DNA from: Pseudomonadota bacterium | GTDB taxonomy: Bacteria > Desulfobacterota > JAPLJL01 | Reading direction: 5' to 3' | DNA length: 7,764 bases | NCBI GenBank assembly: GCA_026388615.1 | Contig: JAPLJL010000006.1 | Coordinates: 1-7,764, forward strand | Shown: positions 1 to 6,140 of the stretch, one piece after another | How positions within the stretch are numbered: position 1 is the first letter of the stretch | Layout of the letters: each line of letters opens with the position of its first letter | The notes under the pieces: model-generated | Databases searched by the model: none | What the model saw: only the letters and a program-made list of their open reading frames with translations | What the model was told of the DNA's origin: nothing | Translations under genes and position numbers: made by a program

Positions 1-663
1 GGGGTCTCCCTGGCTAATCTCGCCACCAAGGTCATGTGCGGCCAGACCCTGAAAGAATTGAACTTCACCAAGGAAGTTAAGATCAACCACGTAGCCGTGA
101 AGGAATCCGTTTTCCCCTTCATCCGCTTCGCCGGGGTGGACACCATCCTGGGCCCGGAAATGAAATCCACCGGGGAGGTCATGGGGATCGACTCCACCTT
201 TGAAATGGCCTACGCCAAGAGCCAGATCGCGGCCGGGACCAACCTGCCGCTCTCCGGAAATGTTTTTATCAGCTTGCGGGACAAGGACAAACGCCCGATG
301 ATCTCGGTCGCCAAGCGCCTTTCCGACCTGGGATTTCAGATCCTGGCCACGGAAGGAACCGCCGAGATTTTCCGGATCAACGATATCCCGGTCAAAGAGG
401 TATTAAAGGTTTCCGAAGGCCGCCCCAACATCACCGATTACATCAAGAACCGGGATGTACATCTGATTATCAACACCCCGAGCGGGAAAACCCCCAAGCA
501 GGACGAAGTCGCCATCCGCACCAACGCGATCGCCTACAGTATTCCCCTGATCACCACCACCGCCGGGGCCGCCGTGGCCGTGGGGGCGATCGAGGCGATG
601 CGAAAAAAAGGCCTCACCGTCAAGACCATTCAGGAATACCACTCCGAAATCCCCAAGACCTAG
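1..663 (+). CDS. carB: Carbamoyl-phosphate synthase large subunit, C-terminal part (5' truncated by window)
   Basis: The reading frame is open from base 1 and ends at TAG 661-663, giving the last 220 residues of a protein that is usually about 1,070 residues long. CarB makes carbamoyl phosphate from bicarbonate, ammonia (channelled from CarA) and two ATP in the cytoplasm, feeding pyrimidine and arginine synthesis. The first codons read GVSLANLATKV, matching the end of the second ATP-grasp half, followed by the conserved GPEMKSTGEVMG segment. From about residue 80 of the fragment comes the MGS-like allosteric domain, with ATEGTAEIF and INTPSGK, the positions that bind UMP/IMP/phosphate-type effectors in characterised CarB. 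The ATG at 34 is internal, not a start. The frame looks intact and the C terminus has normal length compared with E. coli CarB. The family is certain; allosteric behaviour is inferred from homology. Confidence 0.97.
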   Translation, partial: GVSLANLATKVMCGQTLKELNFTKEVKINHVAVKESVFPFIRFAGVDTILGPEMKSTGEVMGIDSTFEMAYAKSQIAAGTNLPLSGNVFISLRDKDKRPMISVAKRLSDLGFQILATEGTAEIFRINDIPVKEVLKVSEGRPNITDYIKNRDVHLIINTPSGKTPKQDEVAIRTNAIAYSIPLITTTAGAAVAVGAIEAMRKKGLTVKTIQEYHSEIPKT

Positions 664-666
664 AAG

Positions 667-738
667 TCTATCTGGTCTATCTGGTCTATCTGGTCTATCT
701 GGTCTATCTGGTCTATCTGGTCTATCTGGTCTATCTAG
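667..738. repeat. 9-bp tandem repeat, unit TCTATCTGG
   Basis: Seven exact copies of TCTATCTGG run from 667 to 729, followed by one copy with a single change (TCTATCTAG, 730-738). Further decayed 9-mers can be seen after it: TTTATTTCG (739-747), TTAATTTGG (748-756) and TTAATTCTT (757-765). The array starts three bases after the carB stop codon and is in frame with it. It looks like a slippage-prone microsatellite. No function can be read from it. Confidence 0.95.
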
Positions 739-785
739 TTTATTTCGTTAATTTGGTTAATTCTTTTTTTTATTTTGTTTCCATT

Positions 786-813
786 CGTCAATCGTCAATC
801 TAAAATCGTCAAT
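786..813. repeat. Short 7-bp tandem repeat, unit CGTCAAT
   Basis: Three exact CGTCAAT units (786-792, 793-799, 807-813) flank one diverged unit, CTAAAAT (800-806). The array ends directly before the purine-rich stretch that serves the next gene, so it lies in that gene's probable 5' leader. It is a second, different microsatellite in the same 168-bp spacer as the 9-bp array. Nothing else recognisable is in the spacer apart from a T-rich stretch at about 763-780. Confidence 0.7.
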
Positions 814-831
814 CAGGAAGAGAAGATATTT

Positions 832-1281
832 ATGAAGATCCAAAAGCAACTAATGCCCCCCTGCGGGCTTTACTGCGGGGTCTGCGGGATCCTGATCGCC
901 GACCGGGATAATAATCAGAAATTTAAAGAAAGACTGACGACCGTTTACAACCTGCCGGTGGAGGAGATCCAATGCCAGGGCTGCCGCTCAAACCAGGTTT
1001 TTACTTACTGCCAAGCCTGTCTGATCAAGGATTGCACTCAGCAGAAAGGATATGAGGGTTGCCACCAATGCCAGGATTTCCCCTGCGAGTATATCGAGAA
1101 TTTTCCTCTGCCCGTGGGAAAAAAGGTTATTCTCCGGGTAGTACCGAGGTGGCGTGAAATCGGAACCGAAAAAGTTATAGAGGAAGAAGAAAAGCGATAT
1201 GTCTGCCCGAGCTGCGGCTACAAACTATTTCGAGGTGCGAAAACCTGCCGGAACTGCAAAAAGCCGGTGGATACTGATTAA
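832..1281 (+). CDS. DUF3795-like cysteine-rich protein with C-terminal zinc ribbon
   Basis: A 149-residue soluble protein with 15 cysteines. The N-terminal part has the pattern of DUF3795 proteins: CGLYCGVC (Cys11, 15, 18), CQGC (48, 51), CQAC plus Cys68 (60, 63), then CHQCQDFPC (77, 80, 85). A highly charged linker (about 110-123) leads to a separate four-cysteine zinc ribbon, CPSC...CRNC (125, 128, 139, 142). The biochemical role of DUF3795 proteins is unknown to me; metal binding (zinc or iron-sulphur) is an inference from cysteine spacing. I chose ATG 832 because purine-rich AGGAAGAGAAG (815-825) lies just upstream and the protein then begins shortly before the conserved CGLYCG motif. The same frame is open back to 775, but that stretch encodes only the repeat-rich spacer. 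The gene is separated from carB by 168 bp and is probably transcribed independently. Confidence 0.85.
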   Translation: MKIQKQLMPPCGLYCGVCGILIADRDNNQKFKERLTTVYNLPVEEIQCQGCRSNQVFTYCQACLIKDCTQQKGYEGCHQCQDFPCEYIENFPLPVGKKVILRVVPRWREIGTEKVIEEEEKRYVCPSCGYKLFRGAKTCRNCKKPVDTD

Positions 1282-1346
1282 ATCACAATACTTTAATCAA
1301 AACACCGAAAAGAATAACCAACCTCCAATTGAGCAAATCTCCCCTC

Positions 1347-1368
1347 CCCCTCTTTTACTAAAGAGGGG
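1347..1368. repeat. Hairpin 1: 9-bp stem with TACT loop
   Basis: CCCCTCTTT (1347-1355) pairs perfectly with AAAGAGGGG (1360-1368) around a 4-base loop. It sits in the convergent gap between the DUF3795 gene and the end of the minus-strand operon, immediately beside a second hairpin. On the plus strand it is followed by an A-run rather than a T-run, so it is not a classical intrinsic terminator in that direction. Confidence 0.8.
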
Positions 1369-1372
1369 AAAA

Positions 1373-1399
1373 ATATCCCCCTTTTTCAAAGGGGGATAT
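1373..1399 (-). terminator. Hairpin 2: 12-bp stem; possible terminator of the minus-strand operon
   Basis: ATATCCCCCTTT (1373-1384) pairs perfectly with AAAGGGGGATAT (1388-1399) around a 3-base loop. Read on the minus strand, the stem is followed by TTTT (complement of 1369-1372), about 90 nt past the last stop codon of the operon. It could therefore end that transcript, although the T-run is short. The C5/G5 tract with a T/A-rich core and the extra AGGGGGATT just beyond (1401-1409) also resemble a dispersed intergenic repeat family seen in many bacterial genomes, so it may be a repeat doing double duty. Confidence 0.5.
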
Positions 1400-1488
1400 C
1401 AGGGGGATTGAAAGTGTTTTTATTTAATTTAGAGAAATGCGAAGCATCGGCAAGCTAATGCGCTCCATAAAAACAACCAGCATATCGC

Positions 1489-1830
1489 TTACTTTATTAC
1501 CACCTTGGCCAGGTTGGTCCGGACCGGGGAGGGAGCGCCGTTTTTTTTCGTTTTCCGGGACCGCGCGGGTTTCTTCCGGGAACGGCCGGAGCCCGGAGGC
1601 GCCACGGCGACCGCTTCCTCAAGTGTGACCAGGAAATCCCGGAAGGAATCCAGGGTCTGGATCAGCGATTCGCAGGCCGGGTTTTCAGACTTGGTTTCCA
1701 GCAACTGTCCGGCCAGTTCCACCAGGCCCACCACCCCTTTCAAGGCTTCCTCCTGGGCACGGAAAAAATGCTCCTGAATCTCCCTTAAATCCTGAACCTT
1801 AGGGTTGGCCTGCTTCCGGGCCGGACTCAT
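1489..1830 (-). CDS. Small helical protein of unknown function with basic tail
   Basis: A 113-residue protein I do not recognise. Residues from about 12 to 75 are rich in Leu, Glu, Gln and Ala with no proline and are predicted by eye to be mainly helical and possibly coiled coil. There is a short Pro/Gly hinge (APPGSG), then a strongly basic tail (RSRKKPARSRKTKKN) ending in VRTNLAKVVIK. There is one cysteine and no membrane segment or signal peptide. The start is well supported: AGGAGG (complement of 1835-1840) lies 4 nt before ATG, and ATGA overlaps the stop of the ArsA-like gene (1827-1830), so translation is probably coupled. It is the last gene of the operon. The layout suggests a helical region plus a nucleic-acid- or membrane-surface-binding tail, similar in composition to phasin-like or histone-tail-like proteins, but composition is weak evidence. 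It could be a client or partner of the upstream ATPase. Confidence 0.75.
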   Translation of the reverse strand: MSPARKQANPKVQDLREIQEHFFRAQEEALKGVVGLVELAGQLLETKSENPACESLIQTLDSFRDFLVTLEEAVAVAPPGSGRSRKKPARSRKTKKNGAPSPVRTNLAKVVIK

Positions 1831-3038
1831 TTTTCCTCCTTTTTTTGGAAAGAAAGCCGCAGGGTCTGCTCGCCGAACTCGGCCTCCTCCATCGTCAGGG
1901 CGGCCAGGGTTCGGGGCAGGAATATGTTACGTTTTACCCCCTGATACTTCAAGACCAATTCATCCCCTTTTCTCCAGAGCTCGATTTCCTCCCGCCGGGC
2001 CGCCGGGAGCTTGATCGAAAGCAGGTAGCCTCCCTTCACCCGCTTGATACTGATCGGCTGTCCATTGTACATGACCCGGGCCGGATCCTTCTCACCGAAT
2101 AGGGTGTGAGCCACCTCCCGCAGGGAAGGTATTCCCAGGATTTCCCCGAAGTTGAGCGGCTGGACCAGGACCGGAAGCGGATAGAAATAGGACCGGGTCC
2201 TTTCCAGGTAGGTATTCTGAACCGCCTGCCAGGATTTCAGGGCTTCACTGCCCATCGAATCCTGCAGAACCCGGTTGACGATCACCCCGTCCACCGAGTA
2301 GCCGAAAAGGCAGAGATAGGTCAGGGCCCGCTCCGTCTCCCGGAGAACGATTTTTTCCGGGTTGGCCACCAGGCGGACCGAAGCCACCGCGGGGTTGGTC
2401 AGGATCTTGGCAGCCTCCTGGACCTCCTGGTAAAGGGTCTCGGCCGAATTGATCAGCTGGTCGTTGGGGAGCGGAACCTTGCTGATCTTCTCCGCCAGGG
2501 GCCGGAGCAGCTTGAAGAGCATCCGGTCGCGCGGGTAGAATTTTTCCATGTACCACCGGATCATGTCCGGGAAAGAAAGCATCCGGATGGTATTCCCGGT
2601 GGGGGCGCAATCAATGATCACGACTTCGTATTCTTTTTCCCGGACCAGTTGATTCAGCTTTAAAAGGGAAAAAAGCTCCTCCAGCCCGGGCAGGATCGCG
2701 AACTCTTCCGCCACCAGCTCCTCAAAACCCTGGCCCCGGAAGAAGGTGGACACGTAATTCTGGATCTCGCCCCAGTAATTGCGAAGCTCGAGGTCCAGAT
2801 CGATCTCCAGGGCATCGAGCCCGGGGGCCACTTCGGTAGGAGACCCGGAAAGCTCCACCTCCAGGATATCCGAGAGACTATGGGCCTGGTCGGTGGAAAT
2901 CAGGACGGTTTTGCGGCCGAGCTCCGCGGTCCGGAGGCCGGTGGCCGCCGAAACCGTGGTTTTGCCCACCCCGCCTTTACCGGAATAAAGAATGACCCGG
3001 ACGTCCGGCCCCTTCTTACTCGATTTCTTCGAATTCAT
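1827..3038 (-). CDS. ArsA/Get3-family ATPase with C-terminal HSP20-like domain
   Basis: A 403-residue cytoplasmic P-loop ATPase of the ArsA/Get3 (SIMIBI) class. The deviant Walker A is GKGGVGKTT (residues 20-28, with signature Lys21). Switch I reads STDQAHSLSD (48-57; the family usually has DPAH) and switch II reads DCAPTGNTIRML (143-154; usually DTAPTGHT). PGLEEL (117-122) is also a family motif. Residues about 323-403 form a beta-rich module (ISIKRVKGGYLLSIKLP...) matching the HSP20-like domain appended to some bacterial ArsA-like proteins. There is only one ATPase half, unlike the fused double-domain E. coli ArsA. I see neither the arsenite-binding cysteine triad nor the CxxC zinc pair of Get3, and no arsB or arsR nearby, so arsenite export is unlikely. 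A targeting or chaperone-type ATPase is more plausible, but the substrate is unknown. ATG 3038 lies inside the end of the lipoprotein gene (23-bp overlap), with GGAG touching the start; the next gene overlaps by ATGA. Confidence 0.9.
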   Translation of the reverse strand: MNSKKSSKKGPDVRVILYSGKGGVGKTTVSAATGLRTAELGRKTVLISTDQAHSLSDILEVELSGSPTEVAPGLDALEIDLDLELRNYWGEIQNYVSTFFRGQGFEELVAEEFAILPGLEELFSLLKLNQLVREKEYEVVIIDCAPTGNTIRMLSFPDMIRWYMEKFYPRDRMLFKLLRPLAEKISKVPLPNDQLINSAETLYQEVQEAAKILTNPAVASVRLVANPEKIVLRETERALTYLCLFGYSVDGVIVNRVLQDSMGSEALKSWQAVQNTYLERTRSYFYPLPVLVQPLNFGEILGIPSLREVAHTLFGEKDPARVMYNGQPISIKRVKGGYLLSIKLPAARREEIELWRKGDELVLKYQGVKRNIFLPRTLAALTMEEAEFGEQTLRLSFQKKEEK

Positions 3039-4968
3039 CTCCGGTTACCGTCAATAAGAACAAAGGACGTATCAGCTCCCCGTTGGAAGCGGATTTAATA
3101 TTCCCGGTGGCCCCGGGGAAGCCTTCCACCCCCAGCAGGCTCTCCCGCAAGGATTCCCGATCCTTCACCCCGAAATTACGGGACAAGGTAATGAGCAGTC
3201 TGGTCACATCAAAAGCCTGGGCGGAAATGACGGTGGGATCTTCCCCGTAGGCCTCCTGGTATTTCTGGTAAAACTCCCGGGTCGCCGGCCGCGCGCTTTC
3301 CCGGAAAAAACCATCGGTTAAGATCGTACCATTCACGTAGGGTTTTCCCAGGCGGAGGTAGTCCGGATGATTAAAGCTGCCGGTCCCTAAAATCTTGACG
3401 TCGGTGACGCCGTAATAAGCCAGCTGGGGAGCGATCAGCCCTCCATTCCGGTAAGAATCGGGGATAAAAATCGCGTCGAAATCAATGATGGGGGTAAGCT
3501 CAATCCCGGCCTTTTCAAAGAGCTTGACCTCCTCCGGGTTGGGTTCGGAAAGCCCGGTCAGGGCCTTGATCTGGTCCCCGAAATCAGTGCTTTTGGGATC
3601 ATATCCCTCCACCCCCCGGATCTCCCCTCCCCGCTTCTTTACCTCATCCCAAAAACGGAAAATAAAATTCTCCCCGTAAGAATCCTTGGGGTAAAGGATA
3701 GCGAATTTCCGCATTCCCAGGTTCTCCATTGAGTAGGTGACTAGGGATTCCACCTGCTGGGAATGGGTAAGTCCCAATCGAAAAACATACCGCCGGGACT
3801 TGGTCAAATCCTCTTTCTGGGAAAGAGAGATGAGTGGAATCTTCAAAATTTCCGCCCTTCGGGAAGCCGCTTCGGAAGTGGGAGAAAGCAACGGCCCGAT
3901 AATCGCCAGGACATGGTCCCTGAGGACCAGGTTCTCTACCGCTTGGGTAGCCGCCTGGGGATCACTTTCCGCGTCCTGAATCACCACCTGGAAAGTCCCA
4001 CCTTGGGGGGAATCCCCGCCAAAAACCCCCGCGGCCAGAAGAACCCCCTTTAAAGCCTGTTCCCCAAACAGCTGATAGCGTCCGGACAGGGGCACAATCA
4101 GCCCGATCCGGTTGGGATTGGCCACATTCCAGTCCTTGATGTTGGCCAGAAAGGATTCCACTTCCCCCCGGCGGTTAAAGACCGGGGTTCTTCCGAGCTC
4201 ATCCGTGAGAAGTTTATCCGCCCCCTTCCAGTCCTGGCGGTTAACCTTCCGGTGGGCAAGTTCGATCAGCGCTTCCGCCAGAAAATATTCCGGGACGAGA
4301 TCATTGAGGACCCGTCCCAGTTCATTTTCCGACAACTTGTTTCGGATAATTTCCACCCCTTTTTTCCGGAGCTCTTCCGCCTTCTCGTCCTCCAGCAGGG
4401 AGAGGGCGCTCTGGAGAGAAAGCAAGGCCTGGTAAAAACGGCCCAATTTTTCATAACCCTGGGCCAGGACAAAATCCAGGGCCGCCCGCTCCTTCTCCCC
4501 ACCCGATTCCCGCAGTTCGGAGAGAAGGGAAACCATTTCTTCATCCCGGCCGAGCTGATGATAACAGAGGCCCTGGCGGATGAGTGCTTCCCGAACCAGG
4601 CTACTCAAAGGGAACCTCCGGACAAACTCGGAAAACAGGGTCAGGGCTTCCGGATAATTCTTTTCATTTAACCGGATCTCCCCCATCCGGAAAAAGGCCT
4701 GGTCCGCGAGCTTGCTCTCGGGATAGGTGCCCTGAAAATGTTCGAACTCCGGGTAGGCCTTCGCCCAGTTCTTGAGTTGAAACTTATCTTCAGCCCGGGC
4801 AAAATCTATCTTCGCCGCCACTTCCAGGGGGATTCTCTTTCCATTCCAGATCACCATTTTAGGCCCGCAGCCCAGGGCCCCGGCAGACAGACAAAAAGCC
4901 AGGCCCAGACTCAGAACGGGGAAAATCTTCCAGGGAAAGCGGCGGGATTTGCAACTTGACTTCAACAT
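3016..4968 (-). CDS. Putative outer-membrane lipoprotein: TPR repeats plus LIVBP/LpoA-like domain
   Basis: A 650-residue exported protein. The N terminus has a basic region (KSSCKSRRFPWK), a hydrophobic stretch (about 15-30) and a possible lipobox ALGC with Cys34 as the lipidated residue; the lipobox is not the ideal LAGC type. Residues about 50-260 are TPR-like helical repeats (AKAYPEFEHFQGTYPESKLADQAFFRMGEIRL, for example, spans one to two repeats) resembling YbgF/BamD-type TPRs. Residues about 285-645 are a type I periplasmic-binding fold, starting RIGLIVPLSGRYQLFGEQALKG and ending FPGATGNI. TPR followed by LIVBP is the architecture of LpoA, the lipoprotein that activates PBP1a in gammaproteobacteria. 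That role is an analogy here; a ligand-binding or transport-related role is also possible. I prefer ATG 4968 because it directly precedes the signal peptide. The same frame has an upstream TTG at 5007, adding 13 unlikely residues. Neither has a strong Shine-Dalgarno. It is the first gene of the operon. Confidence 0.87.
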   Translation of the reverse strand: MLKSSCKSRRFPWKIFPVLSLGLAFCLSAGALGCGPKMVIWNGKRIPLEVAAKIDFARAEDKFQLKNWAKAYPEFEHFQGTYPESKLADQAFFRMGEIRLNEKNYPEALTLFSEFVRRFPLSSLVREALIRQGLCYHQLGRDEEMVSLLSELRESGGEKERAALDFVLAQGYEKLGRFYQALLSLQSALSLLEDEKAEELRKKGVEIIRNKLSENELGRVLNDLVPEYFLAEALIELAHRKVNRQDWKGADKLLTDELGRTPVFNRRGEVESFLANIKDWNVANPNRIGLIVPLSGRYQLFGEQALKGVLLAAGVFGGDSPQGGTFQVVIQDAESDPQAATQAVENLVLRDHVLAIIGPLLSPTSEAASRRAEILKIPLISLSQKEDLTKSRRYVFRLGLTHSQQVESLVTYSMENLGMRKFAILYPKDSYGENFIFRFWDEVKKRGGEIRGVEGYDPKSTDFGDQIKALTGLSEPNPEEVKLFEKAGIELTPIIDFDAIFIPDSYRNGGLIAPQLAYYGVTDVKILGTGSFNHPDYLRLGKPYVNGTILTDGFFRESARPATREFYQKYQEAYGEDPTVISAQAFDVTRLLITLSRNFGVKDRESLRESLLGVEGFPGATGNIKSASNGELIRPLFLLTVTGDEFEEIE

Positions 4969-5028
4969 AGTCTTGACATAATAATCCGTAAAACCTGGGT
5001 TTCGCAATTAACCGCAAATCGTGAGTTG
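4969..5028. promoter_or_regulatory. Divergent promoter region between the lipoprotein operon and the hisG pair
   Basis: These 60 bp separate the outward-pointing first genes of two transcription units, so promoters for both must lie here or inside the opposing coding regions. On the minus strand TTGCGA and TATTAT occur with 18-bp spacing, but they would leave almost no leader before ATG 4968. On the plus strand TTGACA (4973-4978) has no good -10 partner. Both are candidates only. No inverted-repeat operator stands out. Confidence 0.4.
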
Positions 5029-5256
5029 ATGAAGAAACTTTCCGACAGTGAAATTGACGATTACCTTTGGGGGGCGGGAATGGTGGAGGTTGAAATCGAA
5101 GGCCAGGTCGCGGAAGGTGAAATCTTCGCCTTGCTGAAAAAACAAGGCGGTTTTATCGCTACCAAAATGGGGACTTATCGAGTCACGCGGGAAACGCTAA
5201 AATTAATCCTGGATCGGGGCTATCCGATTCGGGAAATAACCAAGGAGAAAAAGTGA
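5029..5256 (+). CDS. Small protein of unknown function, translationally coupled to hisG
   Basis: A 75-residue protein I cannot assign. It starts MKKLSDSEIDDYLWGAGMVEVEIEGQVAEGEIF, an acidic, probably mixed alpha/beta N-terminal half. It continues with a helical, more basic second half (VTRETLKLILDRGYPIREITKEKK). There are no cysteines, no signal peptide and no membrane segment, so it is likely cytoplasmic. The start may be ATG 5029 or the adjacent TTG 5026; only a weak GTGAG lies upstream. Its TGA overlaps the hisG GTG (GTGA, 5253-5256), and the hisG ribosome-binding site lies inside its last codons, so the two are made from one transcript and probably in linked amounts. It is too short and unlike HisZ in sequence. 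A role connected with HisG is only a guess from this coupling. Confidence 0.8.
   Translation: MKKLSDSEIDDYLWGAGMVEVEIEGQVAEGEIFALLKKQGGFIATKMGTYRVTRETLKLILDRGYPIREITKEKK
5242..5247 (+). promoter_or_regulatory. Ribosome binding site AAGGAG for hisG
   Basis: AAGGAG lies 5 nt before GTG 5253 and settles the hisG start at that GTG, which is also where HisG homologues begin (MKIRLALPSG). It sits inside the final codons of the upstream small gene. Confidence 0.85.
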
Positions 5257-6122
5257 AAATCCGTCTGGCCCTCCCTTCCGGGAGTCTCAAGGAATCCACC
5301 CTGAAGCTTTTCCGGCAGGCCGGGATCGAGATGACCGTTCGGGAACGTTCCTATATCCCCTATTTCGCCGATCCCGAGCTGGAAGGCTTCCTCCTCCGCG
5401 CCCAGGAGATCCCCCGCTATGTCGCCAAAGGGGATTTTGACGCCGGGATCACCGGCCGGGACTGGGTCCGGGAACAGGGGGTCAAGGTTACGGAAGTAGC
5501 CGAGCTTCCCTACGCCAAAACCGGACTCAATCCAGTTCGCTGGGTAGTCGCGGCGCCCAAGGATTCCTCCATCCGCACCATCAAAGACTTAAAGGGGAAG
5601 CGCATCTCCACCGAAGTGGTCAACCTGACCCGGAAATTCCTGAAGGACAATAAGATTAAGGCCGAGGTGGAATTTTCCTGGGGTGCCACCGAGGTTAAAC
5701 CGCCTCTCCTCGCGGACGCGATCGTGGAACTTACGGAAACCGGGAGCTCCATCCGGGCCCACAACCTGAAAGAGCTTGCCGTGGTCATGATCTCCACCAC
5801 CGTGCTCATCGCCAACCCCGTCTCTTTTAAAAATCCCGCCAAGCGCGAGAAGATCGAAAATCTGGTCATGCTTCTGTCCGGAGCCTTGGCCGCCCGCTCC
5901 CGGGTGGGGCTGAAAATGAACGTCCCCCGGGCCAAGCTCAAGCAGGTCATGTCCCTGCTCCCGGCCCTGAAGAACCCGACCATCTCCAACCTGACCGATC
6001 CCAAGTGGGTCGCCTTGGAAATAATTGCCGACGAATCCCAGGTCGGCCGGATGATCCCGGATTTAAAACGGGCCGGAGCCATGGGAATTATTGAATATCC
6101 GCTGAATAAATTAATATATTAA
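5253..6122 (+). CDS. hisG: ATP phosphoribosyltransferase, long form (HisG_L)
   Basis: HisG joins ATP and PRPP to give N1-(5-phosphoribosyl)-ATP, the first and feedback-controlled step of histidine synthesis in the cytoplasm. The 289-residue product is of the long type. Residues 1 to about 210 are the catalytic periplasmic-binding-like fold, starting IRLALPSGSLKEST and including DAGITGRDW (63-71) and the PRPP loop DAIVELTETGSSIRAHNL (155-172). Residues from about 212 form the C-terminal ACT-like domain (VGLKMNVPRAKLKQVMSLLPALKNPTIS), which binds histidine in studied long forms. With this domain it should work as a self-regulated homohexamer and not need HisZ. It uses a GTG start and overlaps the preceding small gene by 4 bp. 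No other his gene is visible; the next gene is a Lon-like protease after a 126-bp spacer. The frame is intact and length is normal. Confidence 0.96.
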   Translation: MKIRLALPSGSLKESTLKLFRQAGIEMTVRERSYIPYFADPELEGFLLRAQEIPRYVAKGDFDAGITGRDWVREQGVKVTEVAELPYAKTGLNPVRWVVAAPKDSSIRTIKDLKGKRISTEVVNLTRKFLKDNKIKAEVEFSWGATEVKPPLLADAIVELTETGSSIRAHNLKELAVVMISTTVLIANPVSFKNPAKREKIENLVMLLSGALAARSRVGLKMNVPRAKLKQVMSLLPALKNPTISNLTDPKWVALEIIADESQVGRMIPDLKRAGAMGIIEYPLNKLIY

Positions 6123-6140
6123 AGAAAAATATTTTGTATC

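Noticed and set aside
667..765. Possible CRISPR array
   Set aside because: The repeats are 9 bp and directly adjacent with no spacers, so this is a simple tandem repeat.
1199..1411. 70-codon open frame overlapping the zinc ribbon end and the hairpin repeats
   Set aside because: It is out of frame with the DUF3795-like gene, has no good ribosome binding site and runs into the C/G-tract hairpins, so it is not a credible gene.
1437..1488. Possible small gene or repeat around ATGCGAAGCAT
   Set aside because: There is only a 4-bp inverted match (ATGC/GCAT) and no ribosome binding site or conserved product that I recognise.
2106..2663. 185-codon open frame on the plus strand
   Set aside because: It is antisense to the ArsA-like ATPase, which has unmistakable Walker and switch motifs; the antisense product has no recognisable domain.
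1827..3038. Arsenic resistance locus
   Set aside because: No arsB, arsC, arsR or arsD is nearby, the ATPase is single-domain with no arsenite cysteine triad, and it is coupled to a lipoprotein and an unknown protein.
4973..5001. TTGACA as a -35 box for the hisG transcription unit
   Set aside because: At 17-18 bp spacing the sequence is TGGGTT/GGGTTT, not a -10 box; kept only as a candidate within the divergent region.
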